A stretch of 64,000 nucleotides of DNA from an uncultured Bacilli bacterium (GCA_934183185.1 CAKPSO010000003.1:1-64000), one strand, 5' to 3'; positions 8,044 to 18,343 are shown, counted from the first letter of the stretch. The notes: generated from the sequence alone by a model not told the origin. Numbers and translations are program-made.

Positions 8044-8905
8044 CAAATATATATCTCCCTGCAACTCCACATGGTAATACTAAATTACTATTTTCTATTT
8101 TTAATCCTATCTCATCACAGTCAATAGTACCAGGTAAATCTTTAAAGTGTATTTTATATAAATTAGCTATTATCTCTTTAGATAAACCTGATGAATATGA
8201 ATTGATTAAAAAGAATAATGGCTTATCACTAAGTAACTGTCTACACAATGATACAAATGAATCTAAGTCTTTTAAAATATCCCAAACTTCTCCATTAGCA
8301 CCTCTACCATAACTAGGTGGATCCATAATAATAGCATCATAATGATTACCACGTCTAATTTCTCTTCTTACAAACTTAAATACATCATCTACTAAATAAC
8401 GAATCGGTCTATCTTTTAGACCACTAACTTCTACATTTTCTTTAGCCCAATCTACCATGCCACGTGATGAATCAACATGTACTACACTAGCTCCTGCTTT
8501 TAAACTAGCTACACTAGCTCCACCTGTATAAGCAAATAAATTAAGTACTTTGATTTCTCTTTTACTATTCTTTATCTTATCCATTATAAAGTCCCAATTA
8601 ACAGCTTGTTCTGGAAATAGACCAGTATGTTTAAATCCCATCTGTTTAATCTTAAATGTTAAATCTTTATAATGTACATTCCAAACACTAGGTGTTTTTT
8701 TTATATTTTCCCAGTGTCCACCACCCTGATTACTACGATAATATACCGCATTAATATTCTTATACTTCTCTTCAAGATTTCCATTATTCCATATTACTTG
8801 AGGATCAGGTCTTAATAAATTTATATTACCCCAAGACTCTAATTTCATACCATTAGATGCATCTATTATCTTATATTCCTGCCATAAATCAGCTATTTTC
8901 ATCAT
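8036..8905 (-). CDS. Class I SAM-dependent methyltransferase (RlmI/RlmK-like)
   Basis: 289 aa. The Rossmann motif I NLFAYTGGAS (about 122-131), the acidic VDSSRGMV loop and the catalytic DPPSYG motif (about 195-200) match the 23S rRNA m5C/m2G methyltransferase group. The N-terminal ~100 residues (PDPQVIWN, HWENIKK) are typical of this subgroup, which lacks a PUA domain here. It overlaps the RluA-type gene by eight bases. The exact modified nucleotide is not deducible. Confidence 0.85.
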   Translation of the reverse strand: MMKIADLWQEYKIIDASNGMKLESWGNINLLRPDPQVIWNNGNLEEKYKNINAVYYRSNQGGGHWENIKKTPSVWNVHYKDLTFKIKQMGFKHTGLFPEQAVNWDFIMDKIKNSKREIKVLNLFAYTGGASVASLKAGASVVHVDSSRGMVDWAKENVEVSGLKDRPIRYLVDDVFKFVRREIRRGNHYDAIIMDPPSYGRGANGEVWDILKDLDSFVSLCRQLLSDKPLFFLINSYSSGLSKEIIANLYKIHFKDLPGTIDCDEIGLKIENSNLVLPCGVAGRYIFDE

Positions 8906-8926
8906 ACCACCTACTATATCATTCTA

Positions 8927-10264
8927 TCATAAATCTTTACTTTTTAAATAGTATTTTTCACTCTCTTTATTAAAATAATCCTTACCTAAATCAATAGTCA
9001 TAAGTCTATCATATATATCATTCTGATTAACTTGAGCTTCATTTATTAAAGTTAAATATAAACTTCTAAATTTATCATCAACTGAAATATCACAACAGCT
9101 AGTATAACTATTCATTAATTTATAAATACCATCTACTACTGCTTTATTTCCATATATCTTAGTTAATGAATCATATATTAAAGTATCATCACAAGTACTA
9201 TAAGCTTCTAACATTTTATCAGAACCAATAATTTCACACATCAATCTAACACATATTACTTCTCTTCCATAAGTATCATAAACAGGCTGTTCTTTAAAAT
9301 ACTCTCTCTGTAGTAAAGCAGTCATTCCCTCATCTAACACTCTATTATTTAAACACCCAGTCTTATGAATCATCTCATGTTCAATAACTACATCTCTAAA
9401 ACCATCTTTAATATGATTAGGATAACAGTAAATAATATTATCATCATAAAAACACGAACCACTAATAGTACCTAAATTATACTTATCATAAATACGTAAA
9501 GTTAACATATCATGAAACAACTTATTACAGTCCAAATATGGATTATCTAAAGCATACTGCTTTAAAGACATTAAAGTATTATAATCTTCCTTTGATAAAT
9601 ATGGATTATTATGTAAATTATTAAAAATAGTATTAATAGCTTTAACATGGTACTCATCATCAGAAAGTCCATCATAATTATTAGTATCATCAATATCAGT
9701 ATTTAAAATCTCATAATAGTATGGCATAGTAAATATTTGTGGTAAATGCATTGAGTCTAATAAAGTAAGACATGATAATAATAAAATAGCTTTAACTTTT
9801 AAACTATGAAATTTTACTTTTTTAGGAATAAACTTTTTTTCAAAATGAATCTGTCCCATAAATAAAATAGGAAGCCCAATAGATACAAAAGACATAGGTA
9901 CAAATATCTTACTAGATATAGCGTCATAAGTAATCAAATGATTAGTTAAAATTTCTATTCCCGAAAAAAGTAAAGATATTTCTGTAATACCATTCTCTAT
10001 TCCATGTAGTTTAACATAATTATTGCAAGCATTAGTTAATTTATTTAATTTACTAAAGTTCTCCTTAATACATGGATAATAAACTATCATGCCATATTCT
10101 TCTAACTCACTCTGACTTTTACTTTCCTGTTCTTGAAATTGTTTTAAATAACGATCAGCTTTATTACTATATTTAATTCTTTTTACTCTAAAATCTTCAA
10201 AAAATACATACATATATCTTATTTCTTCTTCTCTTACTAAGAAATAAATCTGTTTTATATCCAT
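8927..10264 (-). CDS. Membrane protein with HEXXH metallopeptidase-like motif
   Basis: 445 aa from the ATG at 10264, chosen because a GGGGGG ribosome site lies six bases before it. Two hydrophobic segments (about residues 117-139 and 157-172) split a cytoplasmic-looking N-terminal part from a long C-terminal domain. That domain holds HEMIH (about 296-300) followed by LDEG with a Glu about 12 residues later, the arrangement of a gluzincin zinc protease. Several Cys residues and many Tyr/Asp fill the domain. Family not recognised; substrate unknown. It ends 21 bases before the methyltransferase gene, so may share its transcript. Confidence 0.6.
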   Translation of the reverse strand: MDIKQIYFLVREEEIRYMYVFFEDFRVKRIKYSNKADRYLKQFQEQESKSQSELEEYGMIVYYPCIKENFSKLNKLTNACNNYVKLHGIENGITEISLLFSGIEILTNHLITYDAISSKIFVPMSFVSIGLPILFMGQIHFEKKFIPKKVKFHSLKVKAILLLSCLTLLDSMHLPQIFTMPYYYEILNTDIDDTNNYDGLSDDEYHVKAINTIFNNLHNNPYLSKEDYNTLMSLKQYALDNPYLDCNKLFHDMLTLRIYDKYNLGTISGSCFYDDNIIYCYPNHIKDGFRDVVIEHEMIHKTGCLNNRVLDEGMTALLQREYFKEQPVYDTYGREVICVRLMCEIIGSDKMLEAYSTCDDTLIYDSLTKIYGNKAVVDGIYKLMNSYTSCCDISVDDKFRSLYLTLINEAQVNQNDIYDRLMTIDLGKDYFNKESEKYYLKSKDL

Positions 10265-10314
10265 AATATGCCCCCCAAAAAAGTACATATAGTATACCAC
10301 ATATTTACTTTTTA

Positions 10315-10911
10315 TCAAGAAATATTATGACTCTTATATCTACCAATTATTAAATGTATTATATAACTACTAATTAGTATAACTAATACTGAATATAAAG
10401 CCTTTCTTACTCCAAAGAAGAAACAACCACCTACTATAATTAAGAAATTAATAATAAAGTTAGAAGAAGCAACTTTAATATTTAAATATTTATTAACTAA
10501 CAGATTAACTGTACTAATACCTCCAGAAGAAAATCCTAGTTTATAAATATATCCTCCCGTATTACCACATACTATTCCAGCTATTAAAATAAACACCATT
10601 TCCCATTCATGTATCAAAGTAAAATCAGGAATAAAACTAGTTATTCTCACAAATAAAGGATATAAAAACGTAGCTGCCAATGAACCATAAGTAACTGATT
10701 TATCTAGAAAAAAATAGCTAAGAACAAGGGTAATAATATTTATAATTAAAATAATAATAGATGGCTTTAATTTAAATAAATGATTTATAAGTAAAGCTAA
10801 TCCTTGTGTACCACCAGTTACTAATTCTAATGGCTTTAATATAAGATTAAAATTAATAGCCGCTATAAATAAAGCTACTGATAAAAATATATATCTTTTC
10901 ATATACACCAT
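10315..10911 (-). CDS. YitT-family membrane protein, short form
   Basis: 198 aa with about five or six membrane segments. The N-terminal pattern LKPLELVTGGTQGLALLINH is characteristic of the YitT/DUF161 family. Most members are about 280 aa with a soluble C-terminal DUF2179 domain; that domain is absent here and the protein stops after the last membrane helix and a short basic tail. Function in the family is unsettled. The start could also be the ATG at 10902. Confidence 0.8.
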   Translation of the reverse strand: MVYMKRYIFLSVALFIAAINFNLILKPLELVTGGTQGLALLINHLFKLKPSIIILIINIITLVLSYFFLDKSVTYGSLAATFLYPLFVRITSFIPDFTLIHEWEMVFILIAGIVCGNTGGYIYKLGFSSGGISTVNLLVNKYLNIKVASSNFIINFLIIVGGCFFFGVRKALYSVLVILISSYIIHLIIGRYKSHNIS

Positions 10912-10957
10912 CCCATAACTACATCTATAGTATTATCTATATATTATAAAATATTCC

Positions 10958-10983
10958 ATTAGAAAAAGAGGTGTTCCCCTCTA
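10958..10983 (-). terminator. Intrinsic terminator of the arylsulfotransferase-like gene
   Basis: AGAGG / CCTCT hairpin with T run on the minus strand, overlapping the stop codon at 10981. Confidence 0.7.
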
Positions 10984-12927
10984 AAAATTAACATACATGA
11001 AAGTATTATAAAGTACTCCATTTATCTCAATATATATAGAATACTTACCATTCAATCCATCACTATTAATATACTTAGTAATATTAATACCATTTTTCTT
11101 TTCATAATCTGTTAATAAATCTATACATAAAGCAGTATAAGGCTTTTTACTAATTCTAACATCATAATATTTAGCTACTAAGTCTTTATATAATACCACT
11201 TTAATATTATCACTTTTTTTAAATAAACCTTTAACTACTAATCTATCATATTCTTTAGTAATATTAATATCATAAGCTTCATATATATCATTAATTTTCT
11301 TACTATTAATAACCGCAATCTTACTTTTACTTACCTCTGTTTTACCTAAAGTACCTAATACTTTCATATCACTAAAAGTAAAATTTTCATTTTCATAATA
11401 CATACTCATCTTTTCAACGCGATAATTATTAGTAGGTAATTTTAATTCAAATATTACTTCATTATCTAATAATTCAACTGTATCTGATAATAATGTATTA
11501 TTACTACTAAATCCTGCTGGCTTGTTTGAATTCTTACCATCTACGTACACAATACCTCCAGAGTGAATTATATAATGATTACTGGCTATATAATCAACAT
11601 CTGATATATATGGTGAATAAAAACTACTACCGCGACTCTTACCATATTCAAATACTTGCTTAATAGTCATATCCTTAGTATTTATTTCATACATAACTCC
11701 TCTACTATAACTATTAGTAGCATCAACATAATTAGATTCATTCTTAGATTTATTATTACCATTATCAAAAATAAATACATACCCTTCAGGTGTAATCATA
11801 GCCGCATGTTGACTCCATTGCCATTCAAAATTATCTCCTATTGGTTTAAAGAAATATTTCTGATACTCACTACTCCAATTAGTAGGATCTCCAATTATCC
11901 AATTAAGTTTTCCTGTATCATAATTAATATTAATTACTGCATCTTGATGTCTCCCAGAAAGAGTAATTGAATTAGTATTCTTATCATACCAAACTGAATT
12001 ATTATGAAACCAATCATAGCTAGTCCAATTTTCACTTTTACCATCTTCCATATTCAATATTTTTTTAAGATCAAACGTTCTAACAGTATCCCCAGTTTTA
12101 CGATCAAGTTCCACAACCACATCTTCTACTGTTCCATCTTCATTATTAAAATCATCACTTGCTACCAATATATTACCATTATCCATTTCAAAATAATCAT
12201 GATGATAACCACCTTTTAAACGAAACTCCGTATAAACTTTACCAAGTAAATCAATTTCATATAACCCAGTCATATAATATGGACTATTAATTTGTCTATC
12301 ACTACTTACTAATAGATGTCCATTTTCTAATCTATCTATTTTCCACAAAGCATAATTAGTCAAGTACCAACGTACATCACCATTAACATCATAAGCACAT
12401 GTATAGCCACTACTAGATGGAGTATAAAAATATAAATCATTATTTAGTTTTTCCTTATTACTTTTAATATAACTAGGTAAAACCATATCATCAGGTAACT
12501 TATCAGTTTTAATAACTATTTCCTTTTTAATATTCTCATACTCTATAATAACTTTATTATCTGTATCAGCATATAATCCATAAATTGGAAGATAATGCTT
12601 TTTGCTAGACTTAAAATTATGAGTATAAGTAGTTAAAGAATCTTTACCAGATATTGTAACTCTAGGAGATACAGTATCATTAGTACTAAATATAACTAAT
12701 GCAGTTAGTGGTGAATTACCATATGGATTTAAAATAATATTAGGATTGTCTATAGTATATCCATCTATTTTAAATTTCTTTTCCATATCACTTTGCTTAT
12801 CACTAATACTAAGAGTAACAGCAACAGATTTACCATTTTCCATTTTCTTATCTAAAATAAATAAGAAACTAATAATAATAAATATAATAATTAAAATAAA
12901 AATAAATATTTTTTTCTTTTTCATCAT
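10981..12927 (-). CDS. Arylsulfate sulfotransferase-like exoprotein (AssT family)
   Basis: 648 aa. Residues 7-25 are a membrane anchor, placing the rest outside. An N-terminal beta domain (to about 145) precedes a six-bladed propeller. Positions matching the known AssT active site are present: HHDYF (His 242/243), DWFHNN (His 308), SGRHQD (Arg 326) and WSQHAA (His 374), equivalent to the two substrate His, the Arg and the catalytic His that carries the sulfate. These enzymes move sulfate between phenolic compounds without PAPS. A single-gene unit with its own terminator; no DsbA/DsbB-like partner seen beside it. Substrate is unknown. Confidence 0.8.
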   Translation of the reverse strand: MMKKKKIFIFILIIIFIIISFLFILDKKMENGKSVAVTLSISDKQSDMEKKFKIDGYTIDNPNIILNPYGNSPLTALVIFSTNDTVSPRVTISGKDSLTTYTHNFKSSKKHYLPIYGLYADTDNKVIIEYENIKKEIVIKTDKLPDDMVLPSYIKSNKEKLNNDLYFYTPSSSGYTCAYDVNGDVRWYLTNYALWKIDRLENGHLLVSSDRQINSPYYMTGLYEIDLLGKVYTEFRLKGGYHHDYFEMDNGNILVASDDFNNEDGTVEDVVVELDRKTGDTVRTFDLKKILNMEDGKSENWTSYDWFHNNSVWYDKNTNSITLSGRHQDAVININYDTGKLNWIIGDPTNWSSEYQKYFFKPIGDNFEWQWSQHAAMITPEGYVFIFDNGNNKSKNESNYVDATNSYSRGVMYEINTKDMTIKQVFEYGKSRGSSFYSPYISDVDYIASNHYIIHSGGIVYVDGKNSNKPAGFSSNNTLLSDTVELLDNEVIFELKLPTNNYRVEKMSMYYENENFTFSDMKVLGTLGKTEVSKSKIAVINSKKINDIYEAYDINITKEYDRLVVKGLFKKSDNIKVVLYKDLVAKYYDVRISKKPYTALCIDLLTDYEKKNGINITKYINSDGLNGKYSIYIEINGVLYNTFMYVNF

Positions 12928-12984
12928 AACATTCCTCCACCTCCATTATTAATAATATTTTCTATTAAATCAATAAACTTGGAG

Positions 12985-13012
12985 TTGAAAAAACTCAACT
13001 AAAAGTTGAGTT
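12985..13012 (-). terminator. Intrinsic terminator of the membrane XRE gene
   Basis: AACTCAACT / AGTTGAGTT with 3-base loop followed by a T run on the minus strand; directly after the stop at 13014. Confidence 0.8.
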
Positions 13013-13013
13013 C

Positions 13014-13730
13014 TTATCTACTACTTAAACAATTATTTTCTAAAGATAGCGGAATCTTATATGTGGTAATTTTATTTTGATTATCAGTAGCATTAATTTC
13101 TAAATATAAACTATCTTTTGTATACTTAGAACACTGCTTAGAAAAATCATCTAATTTAATTTCCACATTTTCTAAGAATTTTTCTAATTTAATAAGATTA
13201 TTATCATCATACGAATATTTACCTAAACTAATCTCAGTATCATTAGATTTTCTTTCATATAAAGTACATTCTATACTCTTATAATCAGTATTATCATCAC
13301 CGCCACAGTACTCAACATTAGATATATATAAATATGATTTATTCTTATTATAAGCAATACTACCAGATATAGTAAAATGATTACAGTTAGAAGTAATAGT
13401 TTTAAATACAAAATCATTATTACCTCTACATAGAATAAAACATACTAAACATATAATTAAAAGTAATACCATTAATCCAACGATTATATAATTATTATTT
13501 AATTTTCTATTAATTATTTTATTAGTACTACCATTAAGCATTTCATTTATATCTATATTAAAATCCTTACATATCTGAGTAAGTAACGTAATATCAGGTA
13601 AATTCTTACCATTTTCCCATTTACTAACAGCTTGATAACTAACATTATATCTATCTGCAAACTGCGATTGAGTCAAATTATTTTTAATTCTTATTTCTTT
13701 AATTAACTTACCAACTTTTTCTTGATTCAT
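13014..13730 (-). CDS. Membrane-anchored XRE regulator
   Basis: 238 aa. Residues 1-66 are an XRE helix-turn-helix (LTQSQFADRYNVSYQAVSKW, ENGKNLPD). A membrane helix follows at about 80-99 (IIVGLMVLLLIICLVCFILC), then ~135 residues predicted outside, with beta-type sequence and several Cys. This one-component layout can pass an external signal straight to DNA. It sits 56 bases upstream of the Bce-type module on the same strand order, with a terminator after it, so it may watch the same envelope stress, but that is inference. Confidence 0.8.
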   Translation of the reverse strand: MNQEKVGKLIKEIRIKNNLTQSQFADRYNVSYQAVSKWENGKNLPDITLLTQICKDFNIDINEMLNGSTNKIINRKLNNNYIIVGLMVLLLIICLVCFILCRGNNDFVFKTITSNCNHFTISGSIAYNKNKSYLYISNVEYCGGDDNTDYKSIECTLYERKSNDTEISLGKYSYDDNNLIKLEKFLENVEIKLDDFSKQCSKYTKDSLYLEINATDNQNKITTYKIPLSLENNCLSSR

Positions 13731-13785
13731 AATATCACTCCACTATCATAATTTTAAACTAAAATAGTAGAAAAGAAAAGATATT

Positions 13786-15825
13786 CTACTCCTTTATAAT
13801 GTTTTTACTACATAAATACGTAATTAAAAAATAGCCTCCATAAATAAAAGTTAAAAATATAGCAGTCATTATTATAGAAGAAGCCAGTTTTTCCTTACCA
13901 AACATAGAAAGTATATTGACACAGAACTTAATACCAAATACAGAGTGAATTATAGCTAATAATAAAGGAAACATAAAGAATATCCCAATTTGTCTAAATA
14001 AAGCTCTATTTATCATCTTATCATCAGCACCCAATTTTCTAAGCATCATATATCTTTCTCTATTATCACTAGATTCAGATAATTCTTTTAAAGCTAGAAT
14101 AGCGGCACTAGAGATAAGAAATATAATACCTAAATAAAGTCCTATAAATGTAACTAAAGCCCCTAAACCAATAGATGCATTAGCTATATTTATCTTAGAA
14201 TTAAAATTAATATAACTACTAACATTCCACATGTTGCCAGTAATATCAGAAAGTTCTGCATCTATTTTTTCTCTTTCCGTTTTAGAATTAGCATTATAAT
14301 TAGCTAATACACCATCATATGCTAACTCTAAATCATTAACCGCATTATCAGGCAAAATAATAATACCTGCATTAACATGATTAGAAGATATATCTACAAA
14401 ACCATCAACACACTTATCATATTTAGGAATATAATCAGTACCATTTATATTAATACTATTACCACTATTTAAACTAATATTTCTAATATTTATCATCGAC
14501 TGATAATCCGCAATAATCATATATTGATTATCATTTAAAGCATAAGTTGGCATATTATATAATTTAGCTATCTTATTATAATCACTAATACTCATAATAT
14601 TTTCTAAAGAATCATAAGTCAAAAACTTATACTTACTTTTAATCATATCTAAATCAGTACCTAAAGTATCAGCAAAAGTCAAATTAGAATGATATAACTT
14701 ATATTCAGTATATTCCTTGAAATTACTTAAATCATAATTAATATTTTTTAATGTATCTATAGTTGAATAATTACCATCTAATCTAATACTATCAATACCA
14801 CTATTACGAGATAGAGAAACAGCTTTTACTAACTGTACATCTACAGGTACTAATTCATTTAAATTAGCTATCATAGAATTCTTAATAGATAAAGCACTAG
14901 ATAATACACAAATAGTTACAAATAACATTAAACATATAATAGTCATAGAAAAGACCATTGTATTAATTTTAGAACTAACCTGTCTTAGTATAAAACTATT
15001 TAAGCCTTTATAATAATAATTCTTAATTGACTTTACTATTTTTAAGACTAATCCTGATAAAGAAAAGAAAAGAAAGAATGTAGATAAACTACCAAGAATA
15101 ATAGGAATTAATATATCAGAATATGATTCAATTCTACCAACATTACCAGTAACTAAATAATAAGCATAACCTAAAGTAATACTAGAAATTATAAAAATAA
15201 TTATACATAACCAAGTATTCTTAAGTTTAACTTTTTCAGACTTTTTATTAGCCTGTAACAAATCAATTAACTTACATTTATTAATAATTACAGTGTTAAA
15301 AAGCATAACTAATAAGTACATAACTCCAAAATATATTAAGCATTTTATACAAGCACTAGTAGAGAAAACAAACTGAAACTTAGTCATATCAGCTTCAAAC
15401 ATATTAGCTACTAATACACTCATAAATTGAGATAAAATGGTACCTAGCCCTAATCCTATTACTAATGAAATAAGTCCAATTAAAAGCGTTTCAATAAATA
15501 ATATTAAAGATACTTTCTTCTTACTCATGCCAAGAGTTAAATAAATACCAAACTCTTTATTTCTTCTTTTAATTAAAAATCTACTAGCATAAATAATTAA
15601 AAATCCTAAAATAAATGATACAAATACACTTACTCCTGATAACATATTAATCATCAAGTTAATTATTTCATAAGTAGACTTTGATACATTTAACATAACT
15701 GTTTGACTACCTATAGCATTAAATACATAAAAGATAGCTACTCCTAACACAAGAGTAAAAAAGTAAATAGCATAGTCCTTAATACTTCTTTTAATATTCT
15801 TAACAGCCAATTTAAACAATATCAT
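13786..15825 (-). CDS. Bce-type ABC transporter permease
   Basis: 679 aa, the length of BceB/VraG-type permeases. About ten membrane helices: one near residues 18-40, three at about 57-185, two around 200-265, one near 285-315, then a ~220-residue extracellular domain (about 315-530), then three final helices. The large external domain between helices VII and VIII is the peptide-sensing part in this family. FtsX-like signatures occur at residues 60-180 and near the C-terminus. The gene overlaps the ATPase gene by 14 bases. It should work in removal or sensing of cell-wall-active peptides and signal through the adjacent kinase. Confidence 0.9.
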   Translation of the reverse strand: MILFKLAVKNIKRSIKDYAIYFFTLVLGVAIFYVFNAIGSQTVMLNVSKSTYEIINLMINMLSGVSVFVSFILGFLIIYASRFLIKRRNKEFGIYLTLGMSKKKVSLILFIETLLIGLISLVIGLGLGTILSQFMSVLVANMFEADMTKFQFVFSTSACIKCLIYFGVMYLLVMLFNTVIINKCKLIDLLQANKKSEKVKLKNTWLCIIIFIISSITLGYAYYLVTGNVGRIESYSDILIPIILGSLSTFFLFFSLSGLVLKIVKSIKNYYYKGLNSFILRQVSSKINTMVFSMTIICLMLFVTICVLSSALSIKNSMIANLNELVPVDVQLVKAVSLSRNSGIDSIRLDGNYSTIDTLKNINYDLSNFKEYTEYKLYHSNLTFADTLGTDLDMIKSKYKFLTYDSLENIMSISDYNKIAKLYNMPTYALNDNQYMIIADYQSMINIRNISLNSGNSININGTDYIPKYDKCVDGFVDISSNHVNAGIIILPDNAVNDLELAYDGVLANYNANSKTEREKIDAELSDITGNMWNVSSYINFNSKINIANASIGLGALVTFIGLYLGIIFLISSAAILALKELSESSDNRERYMMLRKLGADDKMINRALFRQIGIFFMFPLLLAIIHSVFGIKFCVNILSMFGKEKLASSIIMTAIFLTFIYGGYFLITYLCSKNIIKE

Positions 15826-16579
15826 TTAAATCGCCCCCAAGTAATGTAACAACATCAATTATTTTATTAAAGAATTCACTTCTAGAATCTTCTCCTTTAT
15901 ATATTTCATTAAATATTTTACCATCTTTAATAAAGATAACTCTAGTAGCATAACTTGCAGTAAAAGCATCATGAGTAACCATTAAAATAGTAGTATTAAT
16001 TTTTTCATTTAAATAATTAAACTTCTCAAGTAACATCTTAGAAGACTTAGAATCTAAAGCTCCTGTAGGTTCATCGGCTAACACAAGTTTAGGTTCTGTT
16101 ATTATAGCTCTAGCTGAAGCTACTCTCTGTTTTTGTCCACCACTCATTTGATAAGGATATTTTTCAAGTACATCAGTAATATTAAGCTCTCTAGCTACTT
16201 TCTTAATCCTATCATCTATCAAAGAAGGTTTAACATTCTGAATAGATAATGCTAACGCAATATTTTCATAAGCAGTTAAAGTATCAAGTAAATTAAAATC
16301 CTGAAATATAAATCCTAACTCTTCTCTTCTAAATTTATTTAGATTATTCCCCTTTAACTTAGTAATATCAACATCACCAACATAAATACGTCCTGATGTT
16401 ACCCTATCAATAGTAGAAATACAGTTTAATAAAGTAGTCTTTCCAGAACCTGATGCTCCCATAATAGCCACAAATTCCCCTTTATTAACCTCAAAAGAAA
16501 TATTATTTATAGCCTTAGTAAGACTAGATTTAGTACCATAATATTTCTCAATTTTCTCAATTTTTAAAATAGTTTCCAT
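15812..16579 (-). CDS. Bce-type ABC transporter ATP-binding protein
   Basis: 255 aa. Walker A GASGSGKTT (about 41-49), Q-loop in FIFQDFN, signature MSGGQKQRVA, Walker B KLVLADEPTGALDS and the switch His in MVTHD are all intact. This belongs to the MacB/LolD/BceA group that energises FtsX-type permeases by mechanotransmission. AGGAGAAA stands before the ATG. The 88 bases between it and the kinase gene leave room for a promoter, which in Bce systems is usually the target of the response regulator. Confidence 0.93.
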   Translation of the reverse strand: METILKIEKIEKYYGTKSSLTKAINNISFEVNKGEFVAIMGASGSGKTTLLNCISTIDRVTSGRIYVGDVDITKLKGNNLNKFRREELGFIFQDFNLLDTLTAYENIALALSIQNVKPSLIDDRIKKVARELNITDVLEKYPYQMSGGQKQRVASARAIITEPKLVLADEPTGALDSKSSKMLLEKFNYLNEKINTTILMVTHDAFTASYATRVIFIKDGKIFNEIYKGEDSRSEFFNKIIDVVTLLGGDLNDIV

Positions 16580-16667
16580 ATATTTTTTCTCCTTTCACTA
16601 ACATAATAGCAGAATTAAAAATAATAGTCCTTATTTTAATATTACCTAATATTACATTTTTGAAACA

Positions 16668-17684
16668 TTACCTAACAGTATAGAAATCATTCTTTGAAAA
16701 TACTATACTAACTTTAGTATAACTACCATATGAAGATTCAATTATAATCTTATGTCCTAGTTTCTGGCATAACCTCTTAGCTATATATAATCCCATACCA
16801 GTAGACTTAGCTCCAATCCTACCATTACGACCAGTAAAAGACTTATTAAATACTTTAATAAGATCTTCTTTAGGAATTCCAATACCATTATCTAAAATAC
16901 TTAAAATAAGATTATTATTATCCGTACTAGTACTAATCTTAATATAAGAAGAAACATTATTATTCTTATACTTAATACTATTATTAATTACCTGATTTAA
17001 AATAAATTCTAACCATTTTGAATCTGTTAAAACACTCTTATCTAAAACATCAACATATAAATCAATATTATTTTCTAATAAATCATCTTTATTTCTTAAT
17101 GCTACTTGATTAATTATCTTCTTAATTTTATTTTCTTTAATTAAATAATCTTTCTCTGAAAATTCTTCCCTAACATAATATAAAACCTGATCTACATAAT
17201 CATCTAATCTTTTTATTTGATTTAAATATTTTTTAGCCAGTTTATTCTTACTATTATGATTAATTAATAATAGACTAGCTATAGGTATTTTAACTTCATG
17301 TATCCACATTTCAACATAATCTTTAAAATCATTCATACTAAATTGATACTGATTAACATTCTCTATCATAGATTTATTAGCATCATATAAAATCTGATAT
17401 AATAGCTCTCCATCATAAAAATTAGGTCTATTTAAAGTTTCTAAAATATAGTATTTTTTATCTAAATTATTAAGATTATTTATAAGTTCATTATAAAACC
17501 TTCTTTTTCTAAAATAATCTATTAATAATATAATTAGTCCGTTAGTAGATAAAATAATTAAAATAATTATTAAAAAAAAGCCCGATACTTTAAAAGCAAC
17601 TAAAAACATAGTAACCACAAAAATATTAAGAATATAAATAATTATCTGAACTAATTTATCATAAATATAATTTAAAAATTTCAT
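16668..17684 (-). CDS. Intramembrane-sensing histidine kinase (BceS-like)
   Basis: 338 aa. Two membrane helices (about 12-32 and 36-56) joined by a very short loop leave no external sensor, as in BceS kinases that read the transporter's state. The phospho-acceptor His is in WIHEVKIPIA (about residue 129). N box (NQVINNSIKYK), G1 box (DNGIGIP), F box and G2 (TGMGLYIAKRL) follow in order. Its start overlaps the stop of the response regulator gene by four bases, so both are cotranslated. Confidence 0.92.
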   Translation of the reverse strand: MKFLNYIYDKLVQIIIYILNIFVVTMFLVAFKVSGFFLIIILIILSTNGLIILLIDYFRKRRFYNELINNLNNLDKKYYILETLNRPNFYDGELLYQILYDANKSMIENVNQYQFSMNDFKDYVEMWIHEVKIPIASLLLINHNSKNKLAKKYLNQIKRLDDYVDQVLYYVREEFSEKDYLIKENKIKKIINQVALRNKDDLLENNIDLYVDVLDKSVLTDSKWLEFILNQVINNSIKYKNNNVSSYIKISTSTDNNNLILSILDNGIGIPKEDLIKVFNKSFTGRNGRIGAKSTGMGLYIAKRLCQKLGHKIIIESSYGSYTKVSIVFSKNDFYTVR

Positions 17685-18343
17685 AATAAAATATACCCTA
17701 AACCCTTCTTAGTTTCAATTGCATCATCAAGTCCTAATTCACTTAATTTTAAACGCAATCTACTAATATTAACAGTAAGAGCATTATCATTAATATATTC
17801 TTGATTATCCCAAAGATTAGTCATTAAATCACTTCTAGTAACTATTTTATTTCTATTATTAAATAACTGCATAAAAATAATCATTTCATTCTTAGTAAGT
17901 TCTATAACTTTATCAGTACTACTTAAAGTACATCTACTAGGATTAATAGAAATATTATTATAGATTAAGGTATCACTATAATTATTCATACGCTTAAATA
18001 TATTTTGTATTCTTAAAAGTAAAATAGTAGGATTATATGGCTTAGTAATATAATCATCAGCTCCATATGACATAGATAATACCTCATCAACTTCATTATT
18101 TTTACTAGTAACCATTATAATAGGAATATCACTTTCTTTTCTAATATTTTGAAGTAATATTTGTCCATTTAATTTTGGAATGTTAATATCAAGTAAAATT
18201 AAATCCGGATTAATAGTAAGTATTTTTTCATAAGTAGATGCAAAGTCATCTAAAACTATAGTTTCATAATTAGCATTATCTAATATTTCTTTTAATTCAT
18301 TTCTAATTACTAGATCATCATCGACTATTAAAATTTTTTTCAT
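17681..18343 (-). CDS. OmpR-family response regulator (BceR-like)
   Basis: 220 aa from ATG 18343 (GGTGG six bases upstream). Receiver domain: acidic DDD near the start, phospho-acceptor Asp 52 in LLDINIP, T in MVTSK and the conserved Lys in ITKPYN. The C-terminal winged helix carries the recognition segment NALTVNISRLRLKLSELG and the GLGYIL end. It probably activates the ABC genes when the kinase signals. It is divergent from the collagen-like gene at 18480. Confidence 0.93.
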   Translation of the reverse strand: MKKILIVDDDLVIRNELKEILDNANYETIVLDDFASTYEKILTINPDLILLDINIPKLNGQILLQNIRKESDIPIIMVTSKNNEVDEVLSMSYGADDYITKPYNPTILLLRIQNIFKRMNNYSDTLIYNNISINPSRCTLSSTDKVIELTKNEMIIFMQLFNNRNKIVTRSDLMTNLWDNQEYINDNALTVNISRLRLKLSELGLDDAIETKKGLGYILL

